Part shown: positions 24,178 through 35,789 of the stretch, piece by piece
How positions within the stretch are numbered: the first letter of the stretch is position 1
How the letters are laid out: each line of letters starts with the position of its first letter
Source of the DNA: Tretioscincus oriximinensis
Lineage: Eukaryota > Chordata > Lepidosauria > Squamata > Gymnophthalmidae
Direction of reading: 5' to 3'
Assembly: GCA_022410635.1 (NCBI GenBank)
Contig: JAJVDF010000194.1
Location: 1,466,576-1,530,575 of the forward strand
DNA length: 64,000 nucleotides
Position numbers and translations under genes: made by a program
The notes under the pieces: model-generated
What the model saw: only the letters and a program-made list of their open reading frames with translations
Told to the model about the DNA's origin: nothing
Database searches by the model: none

Positions 24178-27003
24178 TCTTTTCAATGTCTCTTTCTTTC
24201 ATTGTACTACTGCATTTTGGAAAAGCAACAAGATGTTCAGATGCAGTATCTATGAAAATTCTAAANGACATTAGTTTTTTTCCTAGATATTCATATAAAT
24301 CCAGAGATCTAGGATTTGTCTAATAAAAAAACTAGAGAGTCAAAACACACATGCAAGCCCAAATTTTATATGTTTGAGACTGTGAAACCTTATTTGGATT
24401 AGACCATCTATATTTATTTAGCTTATTTTTACCAACAGAGAACACAGTTTGGCTAAGGTTCAAGTGATGGTGCTGAGAGCAATAAGTGACATTCAAATTA
24501 TTATCCTAGGAAGATTATTTGTTAAATTGGACTGTAATTGAGTTGGAAACCTGGAGAGTTTTCATCTTGAAAATTTATTAATGCTGTCAGAGTTACCTTT
24601 ACAATCATGGTTGAACTATTCTAAGCTCTGGGTTTTAAATATACGAATTAAGTCTAAAAAGATTTGCCTGAGTTGATCAATTTTTCCACTATTATATATT
24701 CATAATGAAATCAAAACTTTTTTAATGAAATTTGTTCTTTCAATTTTTATTTCTGCTGCATCTAGTGGTCAATGGAAACATTCCCCTTCCCCCATATGAA
24801 AGTCTTGTTGATAGTCCATCTGGGTTGATAAATGGGTATATAAAATATGAGCCCTAGGAGAAATAGGATAATGTGTCCCAACATCTAATTTACTATATTA
24901 GAAATAGAAAACAATGATATAACATTCACTAAATCTGAATTGATTCTGCAGGATCTAGCTTTAGCTGCTACTTATAGCTGTGGGAACCTGGACAAGAGCA
25001 GTTACATTTTCTTCTTGTTGCATCTGAAAAGATTAAACTATGGTTGGCGATATGAAATTAGGCTCACCTGCATAAATGCCCCCCATAATAGAAACTTTTA
25101 CTGGAATAACGTGGATAACTGGTAAATCCTGGCGTTCTGATCAAGAAGAATGGCGTGTAATCACATTGGGTTTTTTTCTCTTTCCAATTCAACTCTTTTG
25201 AAAATATAATCTTTCTGTAACAGTAAAAAAAAAATGAAATAGTAAAAAGAAAATCCCATCACACATTTCTGTCCTTTTGCATTAAATTCTACTCTACATT
25301 AAAACATTGTTGCCAATCATTAGTCATCTCTAATTGGGGTTTCTAGCAGGGGTTTCTAGGCTGGTCTTGTTTAATTCCCCAAAGCTCTTCAGAAAAATCA
25401 AAGGGTGAGACAGACTCTATGCGGATGGAAAGGACACTCAGGAACAACCATGATGATAAGTTGTTGTGTTATACTTAAAACAACAACAGCTACATACAAC
25501 AACTCCTCTGACTTGCGTCTTTGAGGCACAATTTTTTGGAAGCAAGAAATAAAATTGTATTGGAGAGTTTGAGCAAAAGGTGACAGTGTGATTCATCTGC
25601 TAGGTGACTTTGGAAACTAAGTTTGCTCTTGGATACTTTCTAAACTTATTAAATGGAAATGCCCTGGAAAGGAAAGCCCATAATCACTTAAGCTTTTGGG
25701 TCAACAGAACAAAGTTGAATTGTTTTGAACTTCGAGACACAAAATTCCTTGTTAATCTACAAGGTTAAGTAAGCTGGAGGCTTTCTTCAGTAGAATGGCT
25801 TCAATACTTGCTTCTAGTTCAGGTTATAAGGAACATACTGATTTATAAACTCCTAATGTAAGTACTTCATGGGCAGCTCTTGGTATTAAATTTTATTCTG
25901 GGTATGTTCCAGCTGTAAAAAATGGAGTTTGGGGGAGGTATTTTTTGGCCTTTAAATGTTTATGGTGTATGATTGCTAATAAAATTTCACCTGTGGCAAA
26001 AAAAGAAAAAGAAATCACAAAGGCACATTTGCTCATTTATAGCAACTGGAGCTATTATTCATGCTCTTGGACATATTTTCTCCAATATCATGTTTGAGCA
26101 TGCAAATCCAGAATGGTCAGATTTATGCATGTGTAGCCATAGTTTCATGAGTTAGCTAGCAAATACTGTTTGCATATGTGAATCATTCATTCCAGTCAGA
26201 CATATTGGGTTATGTGGCAGTTTTCAGGCTGGAGTAACAGGGCAGAGCAGCGATATTCTGCTGGTTNCTGCTTGTTTATCTAAATAGTGTGTGAGAAGCA
26301 CAGCTCACGGCTTGCTAATGGAATAAATTCCATGCCATGTGCATCCAACAGCCCCAGCCTCATTTCAAGGTTTAGAGCTATTTTGTACACAAACTGCACG
26401 GCATTTCACATTGTTAGTAAAATAGTATGGTTGAAAAAAGTGCATGGGGTAATTGCAAAAGTTCTTTACATCATGATTGTCAATGAGAGGCTCCCCAGTA
26501 ATTCTGAATTACAAAGACCTCTGCTACGTCGAACAATAAACAAAGGGAATGGAAGCTGAAATCTACTGCATTTGCAGGACTCCATGTTTGCTGGTCATAA
26601 CCATTGAATGGTTATGGAATGGTCAAAGCCATTCAAAGCTATTCAGTGGTACTCTGCTGTTAAAGAAACAAGACTGAAAATTAGCCTGCACTCTGTTACC
26701 AAACAGAGGGGTTACCAATCAGGATACAAATGTTTGAGCTTATTTTTTTTCTGAATCAGACAGTAAAAGGTAGATGGGATTTAATGGGGACTCTACCCGA
26801 CTCTATTTCATATCAACAGACAGATTTCTTGATTTAAATCCAAACTTTTCAAACTGGTAGTGTGGCGTCTGCCAGGTTTGGAAGCCTATCTTTTATTTAC
26901 AGGCCTAGGGTTTGTATGTTCAGGGAGGTGGAAGGCTGAGCTCAGGAGAAGAGGAGTGGCTTTCTCTCTGCCCAGATGGAAGGGGGAACCCTGTTGTGAG
27001 AGC
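24178..27003. other. Non-coding stretch, no gene recognised
   Basis: AT-rich, with only chance frames. A local cluster of CCATTGAATGGTTATGG and CCATTCAAAGCTATTC words at 26600-26645 is a small imperfect repeat. Confidence 0.55.
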
Positions 27004-27005
27004 TA

Positions 27006-27217
27006 CGCTGACTAGATGACCCCTTTTGGGGTTGTTGTTGTTGAAAACCCATTTTTGGGGTGCCTCCTGTTTTTTTCTGAGGAAAAAAAATAAAAAAAAT
27101 CTTTTATTGAAAAAAAAANTTTTATTGAAAAAAATTTCATCAGAAAAAAAAAAACAGGAGGCANCCCAAAANCGGGTTTTCAACACACACACCCCAAACG
27201 GGGTCATCTGGTCAGCA
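27006..27217. mobile_element. Palindromic TA-flanked MITE, copy 2 (212 bp)
   Basis: Same family as 3490-3661. The ends are CGCTGACTAGATGACCCC and GGGGTCATCTGGTCAGCA, flanked by TA on both sides (27004-27005 and 27218-27219). The A/T centre is longer here, with several alternating poly-A and poly-T runs and three N, which accounts for the larger size. Open frames across it on both strands are artefacts of the palindrome. Confidence 0.85.
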
Positions 27218-27219
27218 TA

Positions 27220-28226
27220 TGAGAGCCCAATCAGGAGAAAGGCTGGGCCCATAAAGCTAGGCCTGCCCACTAGTTGAGGCCCTTCTTCTGTGAGGCTTGG
27301 AGTGTGTGGAAACTCTGAGTGGAAGGGACCGTCTTAAGATATCCTGGCTTGTGTGGAGCAGGATTGAGAGATGTAATAGGCCTAGAGGGAGCAGCCTTGA
27401 AGTGAGGTCCTATGTGATTGGAGGCTCACAGACTTAGGGACTGCTGCTCTAGGGGGTGGTGGGTGAAGCTGAACTGTGTTCTATTATTCCTTTATTTTGA
27501 ATACCTTTACCGGTTGTGTTCAACAATGTTTGTTTTGAAACATATCATTTTACCTCAGAGTCCTTCTGTTCAGAACCCTCTCTAATCTATTAAGTGTATG
27601 TGAAGGCTAGCCATAAAGTCTTCACTACACTGTGTATGGGAATAGTGGGCCTTCCCTGTGCTCAATAGCTTAGGAGAGGGAAGTGCCTGTAGCTGCCTGA
27701 GGCTTGTGTTGGGCCTCCGCAGCTGAGGTTGGCTGCAGCAATGTAAGGCTAATTGGGCAGGCTGCAATTGGGTAGGGTCCATGCTCCAACTGGCTCTCAG
27801 GTAGGGAGCTGTGGCTTGGGTGGGGGTGGATGCCCCTAGTAGACTTTTCTGTTTGTAGTTGAATATTTTGAACACCTTCAAACTCAGATCAAACAGAGTG
27901 TGCTTGGTAAGTTCATTTGAATACTCCATTCTTCAATTCAAATTCAATCACTGTTTTTATTTATTTATAATAGAAATATATAATTATATTCACTTTGCAT
28001 CAGAGCCTTCCGAACTCCTCCTGTTTGATTGCACAGGTTCAAACCTAAATCAGTTCAGTACATTTCTAATCTCATCTCCTAGCCTCAAACCTACATGTGG
28101 AAAGGACGTTTCATGTCTGATTAAAAATGGACAACGTTCTGGCCTAACGTGCAAAGTACTTTCACATCCTTTCACCCGAACATTCTTCTACACTGAAGGA
28201 AAGGAAATGTCTGGAACACTTACTTG
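27220..28226. other. Non-coding stretch, nothing recognised
   Basis: The frames at 27582-27929 minus and 27859-28227 plus overlap and show no motif that I can place. Confidence 0.5.
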
Positions 28227-28517
28227 AGGCACGATGGTGCAGAGGTTAAGAGCTTAGATGTTTCAACAGAGATATTGGAGTTCAAACCCCTGTCTCATTC
28301 ATGGGGAGGAGTGAGCACCCTCTACTGCCCTTAGCTTCAACAAATTCAGGTGTTTGAAAGCAAAGAATTTTCTGAGTAGATAAATGAGTACCACCACAAT
28401 GTGGTGGGGAAGATAGAATAGATGGAAGCCTTTGGATAAAAAATAAATNTATAAGCCACTCTGAGTCCCTTAGATTGAGAAGCAGGGTTTAAGATCTAGT
28501 TTCTTCTTCTTCTTGAA
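28227..28517 (+). mobile_element. tRNA-derived SINE with (TTC)n tail, copy B (diverged)
   Basis: Box A TGGTGCAGAGG at about 28238 fits the polymerase III consensus, and box B-like GAGTTCAAACCCC follows at about 28277. The body keeps GGGGAGGAGTGAGCACC, CACAATGTGGTGGGGAAG and GCCACTCTGAGTCCC in the same order as copy A. It ends in TTCTTCTTCTTC. It is more diverged than copies A, D and E, and so probably older. Confidence 0.75.
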
Positions 28518-29364
28518 CCAGGAGTCATCAGAACTATCCTTCAGGTATGCCACATCAGAAAACCTGCAACTTCATCTGCAACCAGATATGTGTGTGAGAG
28601 AATACATTGTTACAGGAACATCCAGATATTTAGTTATTTTGTTCCTAGACAAATTGGGAGGTGGGTTATGGTACATGAATGAAAACAGGAATGTCACATT
28701 ATTCCTGCCTTCACTTGGCCTTGAATGTGTTAATGTGGTACTCTGCTTTACAAACTGGAAGAACAGATCTTAAAATATTTCTTGACCAGTTCTAGCTACA
28801 GAGAGAGATACATAAAAGGGAAATACAGGGAAGGTCTTGAAAATGGCCATCCATAGGACATAGTGGATGTTGAGCAGATAATAAGTCATTGACAGCAAAT
28901 GTACTGATAGAAATGATGAAAACAAGCTATGTGTAAACTTGTGCAACTATTATGAAAAACAGAAAAATCTCATAAGATTTAAAACTTTTAGTTCTGCGCT
29001 TGATTATGGTCCCTTTCCCCATTTATAAACACTTATAGAAAACAAAACAAAACCACATGGATTATTTGTGCCTTGTTGTCACAATATGTTATTCATAGAG
29101 AACAGATTTTGAATTTTGTAGAACTATCAGCTGATTGGCACGTATTTGAAAGCATTGAAAGCTAATAATGTGTCATTGACTAAAAAAATCACGTTCTGTT
29201 TGTCTGGAAGTGACAGTAAATTTTGGCTGCAGTAAAACAGAATTTTCAGGAAAATCTGATTCCCTCTCCCCTTTCATCAAAAGTCCCGCCCCCATTTTTC
29301 AGCAGTTCTCTTTCATCCCAATTGTCTTCGTGACCATTAGATAGTAAGAGCATCAATGTTAATG
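28518..29364. other. Non-coding stretch, nothing recognised
   Basis: No gene or repeat is evident. The frame at 28513-28773 plus starts in the SINE tail and has no known motif. Confidence 0.5.
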
Positions 29365-29591
29365 TACTGTTACTGCTACTACTACGTACTGCTATTGCTA
29401 CTGCTATTGCTACTAGCAACAACAATAATAATAATAACAATAATAAAATAACAACAATTATAAAATAACAACAATAATAAAATAACAACAACAACAACAA
29501 AACAACAAAACAACAAAAACAAACAACAACAAAGACAAAAACAAAAACAAAAAACAATAACAATAACAATAACAATAACAATAACAATAAA

Positions 29592-29678
<87 letters not shown>
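29365..29678. repeat. Large compound trinucleotide/hexanucleotide microsatellite
   Basis: A degenerate GCTACT/GCTATT run (29365-29413) is followed by mixed AAC, AAT and AAAC units. Next come about eight AACAAT units, and then about 29 uninterrupted AAT units (29592-29678). The graded order suggests successive expansions from one point mutation after another. Long minus-strand frames here (runs of isoleucine or tyrosine) are repeat artefacts. Confidence 0.95.
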
Positions 29679-29679
<1 letters not shown>

Positions 29680-31703
29680 CACAGAAGCTGATTACTACTG
29701 ATTAGATTCCACTCAAATAACCATTCAAGCAAGTGTGTAAAAAAGGTTGTAACTGATTCTGAATTTAAAATGCTTCTGGTATTGCAAGTGATAAGATTTC
29801 TAAAGTCAAATGCATAGATGTTTCTATTATAGGGGGAGAAAAGAACTGGAGTTGTAGAGAAACTGGAAAAGATAACTAGCTCTAGTGGAGTCATCCTCTC
29901 ATTAAACTGAGTTAGTAGGCACTTTAAATCAATTCTGCAAACCAGTAGTACTATATTATGCTGTCACCATGGTTTATTTTGGCAGTGAGCATTTGTGAAA
30001 TGAAAACATTTTCCTGACAGAGCAACATATGCCGTTTTCTCATGGTGTGCTACGCTGTGTATATTGGAAAAGATGCCAAATTCAGGTCCATTTTGGCAAA
30101 GTAATGCTACATACAGACAGCATTTATCTCGGCAGGTGCTTAAATTACCCTTAAAAATGGCAGGCAGGATGCAACCTATCACTGTGCAAACGTCCTTAAA
30201 AAATCCAAATATATTGATGTCTAAATAGGAAAGCTTCATTTTCTACAATTAAAATAAACTTGTTTCCATGGATTCTGTACTTCTTCCTGTTGAAATAAAG
30301 TTGNGCAAGTCTGGTTTAGATATTGCTCCCACTCAAAGATACACTTTGTATTCTGAAAATAATTTATGCCTTTGCTCATTGAATGTTCACTCAAACCAAA
30401 CCAGTCTCTCCTTTAGTTAATGCTTATTGGTTTTGCCTTCGAAAGGGGCACTTTTTAAAAAATGGAAAATGTGTATTTTTTCATTTTTTTTGAATAAGTG
30501 AATTGAACACAAGCAACATTTTTTTCAATTAGCTGGTGCGCTGTTGAACTGGATAAACAGAAAACAAAATTTTCATTTGTATACATTCCAACTTAATACT
30601 GTTTAATTATAAACAATTAAAACCACGTATCATTGTCCAAATCCATGATCTAAATACCAAGCCTTCCAAACAACTTCATTAAAAAATACACAGTCACTCA
30701 TAATAGGTTCTGCAGTTATTACCAGAATTGCTATTAAAATACCATGCTAGCAATATTTGCTTAACAATGTCTTTGTAGAATTTTATTATGTTTTAAATGA
30801 CATGTTGAATTTACATGATGCTTTAAGTGCTATTTCCTATCAGCTCAAGGTGATTGAATTATAATTAAAGAAGATACATACTGAAAGCACAATATAGACT
30901 AATTTTCTCAAACTTTCAATCTATTTACAGAGCTGGGATATTTTCATTGTGTCAGAATCAAGGTTTTATGGCTCCACATGGAAACGGATATAATCTTCCA
31001 TTGTACATTTTAACTACTTCTAATCCTATATTAATTAAATAAAAATGTTGTTAAGATTGTATCAGCAATAGTCACACACTGGGCTCTGACCATATGATGC
31101 TGGAAAGTCTGGCAGATGACAATGTAGTAGGCCATGCAAGCCAACAGCCAATGCAGCAGCCACTGATGGTAGTAGCTCCACTCTCAAGGCAACTGCAATG
31201 ACACAGGACCAGATATGCTTTGGAAGAGAAAGGACTCTTACCCACCACTGGATCTAAGGGTAAGGAGATTTGTTTTCACAGTCTGCTTAATGTAGGAGGC
31301 TGTTGCACAAAGGGAGTTGGCAATCAGCACCAGCAGTCTTGCTCTTTCCCAAGAGACGTAGGGAGGAAAGGATCCCTGTACACCCAAACCGGCTGTAGCA
31401 TTCAACAGTCCAGCTGACTCTTGAGCAGATAATAAAGAGAAATAATCTTCTCCTCACCTTCAGATCCAGTGGTGCCTAAAAGATGCTGATGGGTGGCATG
31501 AGGTAGAGTCCAGCAACCTTTCTCTTTCTCCTTTTCCTCTTCCCCCTCTCCCTTCCAATCTTCCCAGGGCTGCAGGGGGCTTAAGCTGATGAGGGAGTGT
31601 AGGACAATTCCCCTCCCTGCCTTCCTGCCTCTCTTGGCTGGAGCAACAAGGAAAAACCACAGGGGTGACCACCAACACTTTTCTTGCAGCAAACTCTTTT
31701 AGT
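29679..31703. other. Non-coding stretch, no gene recognised
   Basis: AT-rich to about 31080, then less so. Frames at 31402-31692 minus and 31220-31417 plus lie opposite or next to each other, and neither shows a known motif. Confidence 0.5.
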
Positions 31704-31905
31704 GAGACATGGATGGCTCAGATGTTAAGAGTCTTTAATGTAAGAGATCCATTCTAGAAGCCCTGTAGTTGACCAAGGAGAGGGTGAGTGCCCTCTACTG
31801 GCCTCAGCTTTAGTTGACTCAGCTATTAGAAAGTAGATTTGCAATCTTCATTGGAGGCCATTCTGTACACTGAGGGCAGGATATAAATGCCTTCTTCTTC
31901 TTGAT
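31704..31905 (+). mobile_element. tRNA-derived SINE with (TTC)n tail, copy C (diverged, shortened)
   Basis: The head reads GGATGGCTCAGATG (box A-like). The body then keeps GAGTGCCCTCTACTGGCCTCAGCTTTAG in the order of copy B. The central block is shortened. The 3' end is GAGGGCAGGATATAAATGCC followed by TTCTTCTTCTT. Confidence 0.65.
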
Positions 31906-32224
31906 AAATAGAAGGCAAGGAAAAAGAGTCTTTCTACTCACTTTCATCTCCCTTCCAGGGTGCCAGATTGAGTGTATGGGGCTGCTTCCTTATCTGGTTC
32001 CCTCCTCTTCCCATAATCCATAGGCAGAGCTGCCCAACAGAACTTTTCTTGGGTTTCTTTGCCTATATGTTGCCTCCAGCTTGGAAAGGCAGGCAGAATG
32101 TATTCTCAATTAATACCACGGTATACTGACATTAGCAACATAAAGGAAATAACCTCTAGAAAACTAGTGAGCACTGAAACTATAGCTACAGCTATTCAAT
32201 TTGCAATAATGAAAGTTTAAAAGA

Positions 32225-32865
32225 AAAATTAAAACTAGCAACAAGTATCACGGAGCTGTGGAAGTGGCTTGAGTTATGGACACCAAGGGTATAAATGGGT
32301 ACTAGGATGGATGTCTGGATCAGCGGTGGCTGGGGGGTGTAGGTTTCTCCAGCCTCAGCAAAGTTAGGAAAGTGGCTGGGAGATACATTCAAGCCTAACC
32401 CTAACCTCTCTCTCTCTCAGTCTGCAAGTTGAATGCCAATACAAAATGGCACCTCTGTGGAGACTGAGACAGAGACTGTAGCCCCCCTAGGCAGCCCTTC
32501 CATTGATTCTGGGATCAGCAACCCCTTTTGTTAATTAAAAAAGCTGCCTTGAGCTTTTTGATTTGTTGGCAACTCCTCTATGAAAGCTTACCATTGGCCA
32601 ATGGTTTTCCATTGTTTTCTTTGGGTGTTCGCCGGACGCTACGAACCCAGAGGCCAGCTGCCACTGGTCTGAATGCTGTCTCTGCGATAGAGCAACAGAC
32701 AGGACTTATTAAATATCATTTGCAGGGAGTCATGAACAGGTGCATATTTTGCGTTTCTCTGTTCCGACTGCCCAGGTGCATCTGGTGGGCCTCTACGTTA
32801 CACAGAATGCTNGACTTGATGGGCTGTGGCCTGATCCAGTATGGCTCTTCTTATGTTCTTATGTA
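32225..32865 (+). mobile_element. CR1 3' end interrupted by a hAT element
   Basis: The left piece (about 32225-32320) keeps TTATGGACACCAAGGG and GTACTAGGATGGATGTC, the end of CR1 ORF2. The right piece (32675-32865) keeps GAGCAACAGACAGG, ATTTGCAGGGAGTCATGAAC and the terminal CTTCTTATGTTCTTATG. Removing the 346-bp insert joins the two in the same order as the CR1 copies at 6313 and 42580. Order of events: CR1 first, hAT later. Confidence 0.88.
32321..32666. mobile_element. Non-autonomous hAT element (346 bp) nested in CR1
   Basis: The ends are CAGCGGTGGCTGG and, reversed, CAGTGGCAGCTGG (10 of 13 match). The flanking octamers GTCTGGAT (32313-32320) and GTCTGAAT (32667-32674) differ by one base. 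That is the 8-bp duplication expected of hAT transposases. The uninterrupted CR1 copies have one such octamer at this point, which confirms the insertion. No transposase remnant is seen inside. CpG-containing words near the right end (CGCCGGACGC) are unusual for this AT-rich window. Confidence 0.9.
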
Positions 32866-33082
32866 CTTAGCTATCAGAATATTTTCTGTCTTTTAGCTAC
32901 TGCACAATTGAAGCTTCAAAACGCATGGGATGCTGATTGAGATATCTGGAATGAAATTAAAGTCTGTATATATGTGAATGTGCAATTAATATTTAATTTT
33001 GAAATTGTAGGACTGGAATAAAATTCTACAATGAGATATTCCATAGCATAAAGAAAAGAAGTGTGAGAAAAAAACAAAATAT

Positions 33083-33165
33083 AGAATCATAGAATCATAG
33101 AATCATAGAGTTGGAAGGGACCTCCAGGGTCATAGGGTTCAACCTCCTGCTCAATGAATAGAGAA
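33083..33165 (-). mobile_element. CR1 3' terminus with ATAGAATC repeats, minus strand
   Basis: ATAGAATCATAGAATCATAG repeats precede GAGTTGGAAGGGACCTCCAGG and TTCAACCTCCTGC. This is the classic reptile and bird CR1 3' end in reverse, with its 8-bp terminal repeat. Only about 80 bp remain. This is a different CR1 subfamily from the long copies, whose 3' ends read GTTCTTATG. Confidence 0.9.
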
Positions 33166-35789
33166 AAAATATCTTCAAGATACAGAAGATTATTTTATAA
33201 AATATATTGTTTTATTTCTGGGTGGGGGGCCTGGAAACCAATATTATAGACCACTATGTAGCAGTACTCCAAAGGAGAAAATGTTGAGGTTCAGTGCAGA
33301 GGTTCAGTGCAGTGTTTAGGCTTGTTGCAATGGGATTCCAAAACACCTCCAAGATATGGAGTTGGTAAAATCTATCATGATGAGATATTCAGAAGCAGTT
33401 ATCCACAAGTGGTAACAGAATGGTTTACTAGATGCAATTTCTAGTCTGATCTAACCGGCTCTTCTTGCGCTCACCATGACATAGCATAGCTGACATTATA
33501 GCATTTCTTTAGAGCAGTCTCAAAGCAACAGTTATCTCCAATGATAATGAAGGACAAAGCATCATAAACAGATAGTGTGATGTGGTACAGTCAATCTCCC
33601 ATTATTTTGTGTCTTAACTCTGTGAAGGCCTGCTGAGATGTGTATGAGGTGCCATCCTTCAAGATTTGCAAGATAACCTCTATGGACCCTTTCTTAGTTG
33701 AACACTTCAGGTACTGTAAATATGCTCATCCATTTCTTAAGTAAATAAAATAAGATAGATCTGGAAAATAGGGGGAGCTGGCATGTCATGTCGGCTTCAT
33801 TACTTTGCAGAGAAATCCAGCTATTCAGGAAAGTATAGAATGAAAATTTGCATCTTAAACCCTGCAGGTTTAATTTGTTGCCTCTCCCACTGTGCAGTTA
33901 CTGAGATTTTAAGCTGCCTGCCCCACTTAAAGTACAATAAATTTAGCTACAGGATGAAACTGGAATATCTTTCCCTTCCTTTATTGCCAACATCCTCCCC
34001 ATGGTTTTCTTTCTTCCCTGAAGTTTAAGTCTTGAGTTGTGCTAATGGGATCTCAATTTTTAAACTTTGTTCTTGTTTGTAATTGCACAAAACAGAAATT
34101 CAAGATACCAGTGTGTGTCTAACACAGAAAGTTGCATGTTGCATATGAGTGTATGGTGTTTCATGATTGCCGAGTTCCAAGACTAGATTCGTGGATATTT
34201 GTATTCATCCTCTAGAAGAGTCTACTATTTCACAACTTTGAACCTGATTAAGATTTTCATTTTGTTGTGTCATACCCACTGCCAGTGGACTACATGTCAT
34301 TTCCCCTCTCTGTATTTTATTTCACCTTTAACATTTTAACACAAAGGTTTCAGAATTCTAAGGCCCTTTACGTAAGGGAACCAAATCCTATTTAAGTGCC
34401 TATATAGTACATTTCTGGACTCTCCACTTTGCATGTTAATGTGGATTAAGGGGACACACAAACACACATACACAGTGCAACTCCATCTGAATTAGATAGC
34501 ATCTGATCCAGATTAAGAAGAGTCTTGATGCATATCACTAGCAGGCTTGTTTAATCAGGTTTATCAGCAAGAACACCCTGATCTGGAAAATGGAGGCATG
34601 TGGATGGGAGGCATGTTTTGAAGNTGAAGCCACACGCTTCTGAGGACTAGGAACTAGTGTTCAGATTATGTCCATGCAGATGTACTAATCTGGAATAGAA
34701 TCTCCTAATAATGAAAATTAGTGATTTTGGCTAATCTGGTTTTGCTAATCCATATTACTGCACATAAGTGCATAAAGAGGCTAACAATAATAATAATAAA
34801 TCTAGAAATAACATACTAAAATAATAACAGTGGTTGTACATAGGGAGAGGAAGTTGTTTTCTCAGCCAGTGACATGGTAAATAGGCATGCAAATAAGTGT
34901 TTAAATCGATGCATAGGTGGGTAACTGGAAACAATGTGAGTTTTTATCCCATAGATATAAAGAATGCCAGCTTGATAATAGCTGCAATTCGATTTTTTTC
35001 AGAGAAGGAGTTGCTGGTATTTTCAGATGCGTGTTGTTCTTTCACAGGCTATCTGTTACTTGTTCTAAAGGAAGCTGTTTTGCTCAGTTCTGCTTATTAA
35101 AAACAGAGGGGGAGTCTTTAGGGGCATAATATTTCAATTTATGACATCCATATCAACTTTCCTAGAATAAGATATATTGAGAAACAAGCAAGGAATAAGA
35201 AAAAAAAGTTTGTATCAGTTTACTAGGAGGCATCTCATAGAGAATGAAAGAACCAAACCATATTTTACTAAAAGTATTTTGTCGCCTTACAAATCTTAAA
35301 TATACAAGCAATACACATTTTTCTTTGTTTCCCCATGCACAAAAGAGATACAGAATCATCTCTTGATCAGCTTCATATGTCATAGAGCATTGTGTATAAA
35401 TCTTCATTGCCTAGTGTGCATTTCAGTTGCAACTGGTACTTGCCTTCTAAAATAGCTACTTTGCAAATAGAAATGTGCATTTGGGTAGTGAATTACATGC
35501 ATCTGACTTTGAAAAAGTCTGTTTCTTGTCAAACAAGAAGGGAGGAAAGTATGGTTGCAGAGACAAGTATATAGATAAAAAAATCTATATGGTAAATTAA
35601 ACATTATTAATCAGTATGGTAAATTTACTCCCTCTCCTTTTCTTTTACATTTGAGTTTTAGCCCTAATCTGGATACAGTCAGAGAGTTTCTCAAGAATGG
35701 GCTTACTCAAAGGGTTCACCACCCTTGTGGATTAGAGTGTAAATCCAATTTCGCCAGTGAGTGATTCATCCAGGACAACAGAATCAGTC
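33166..35789. other. Non-coding stretch, no gene recognised
   Basis: The region includes a 14-bp direct repeat (GAGGTTCAGTGCA twice at about 33286-33312) and a short AAT run at about 34785. Frames at 34897-35129 plus and 35162-35407 minus have no known motif. Confidence 0.5.

Noticed and set aside
26590..26660. CCATTGAATGGTTATGG-type words as a regulatory palindrome
   Set aside because: Imperfect and short; probably a local duplication.
29246..29894. Long minus-strand frames of up to 170 codons rich in isoleucine, tyrosine or valine
   Set aside because: They are translations of the AAT/AAC microsatellite and carry no protein signal.
34430..34780. Similar words (ATCTGGATTAAG, AATCCAGATT) here, at 60060 and at 62700 as a possible transposon family
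   Set aside because: The matches are short and scattered; I could not define ends or order.
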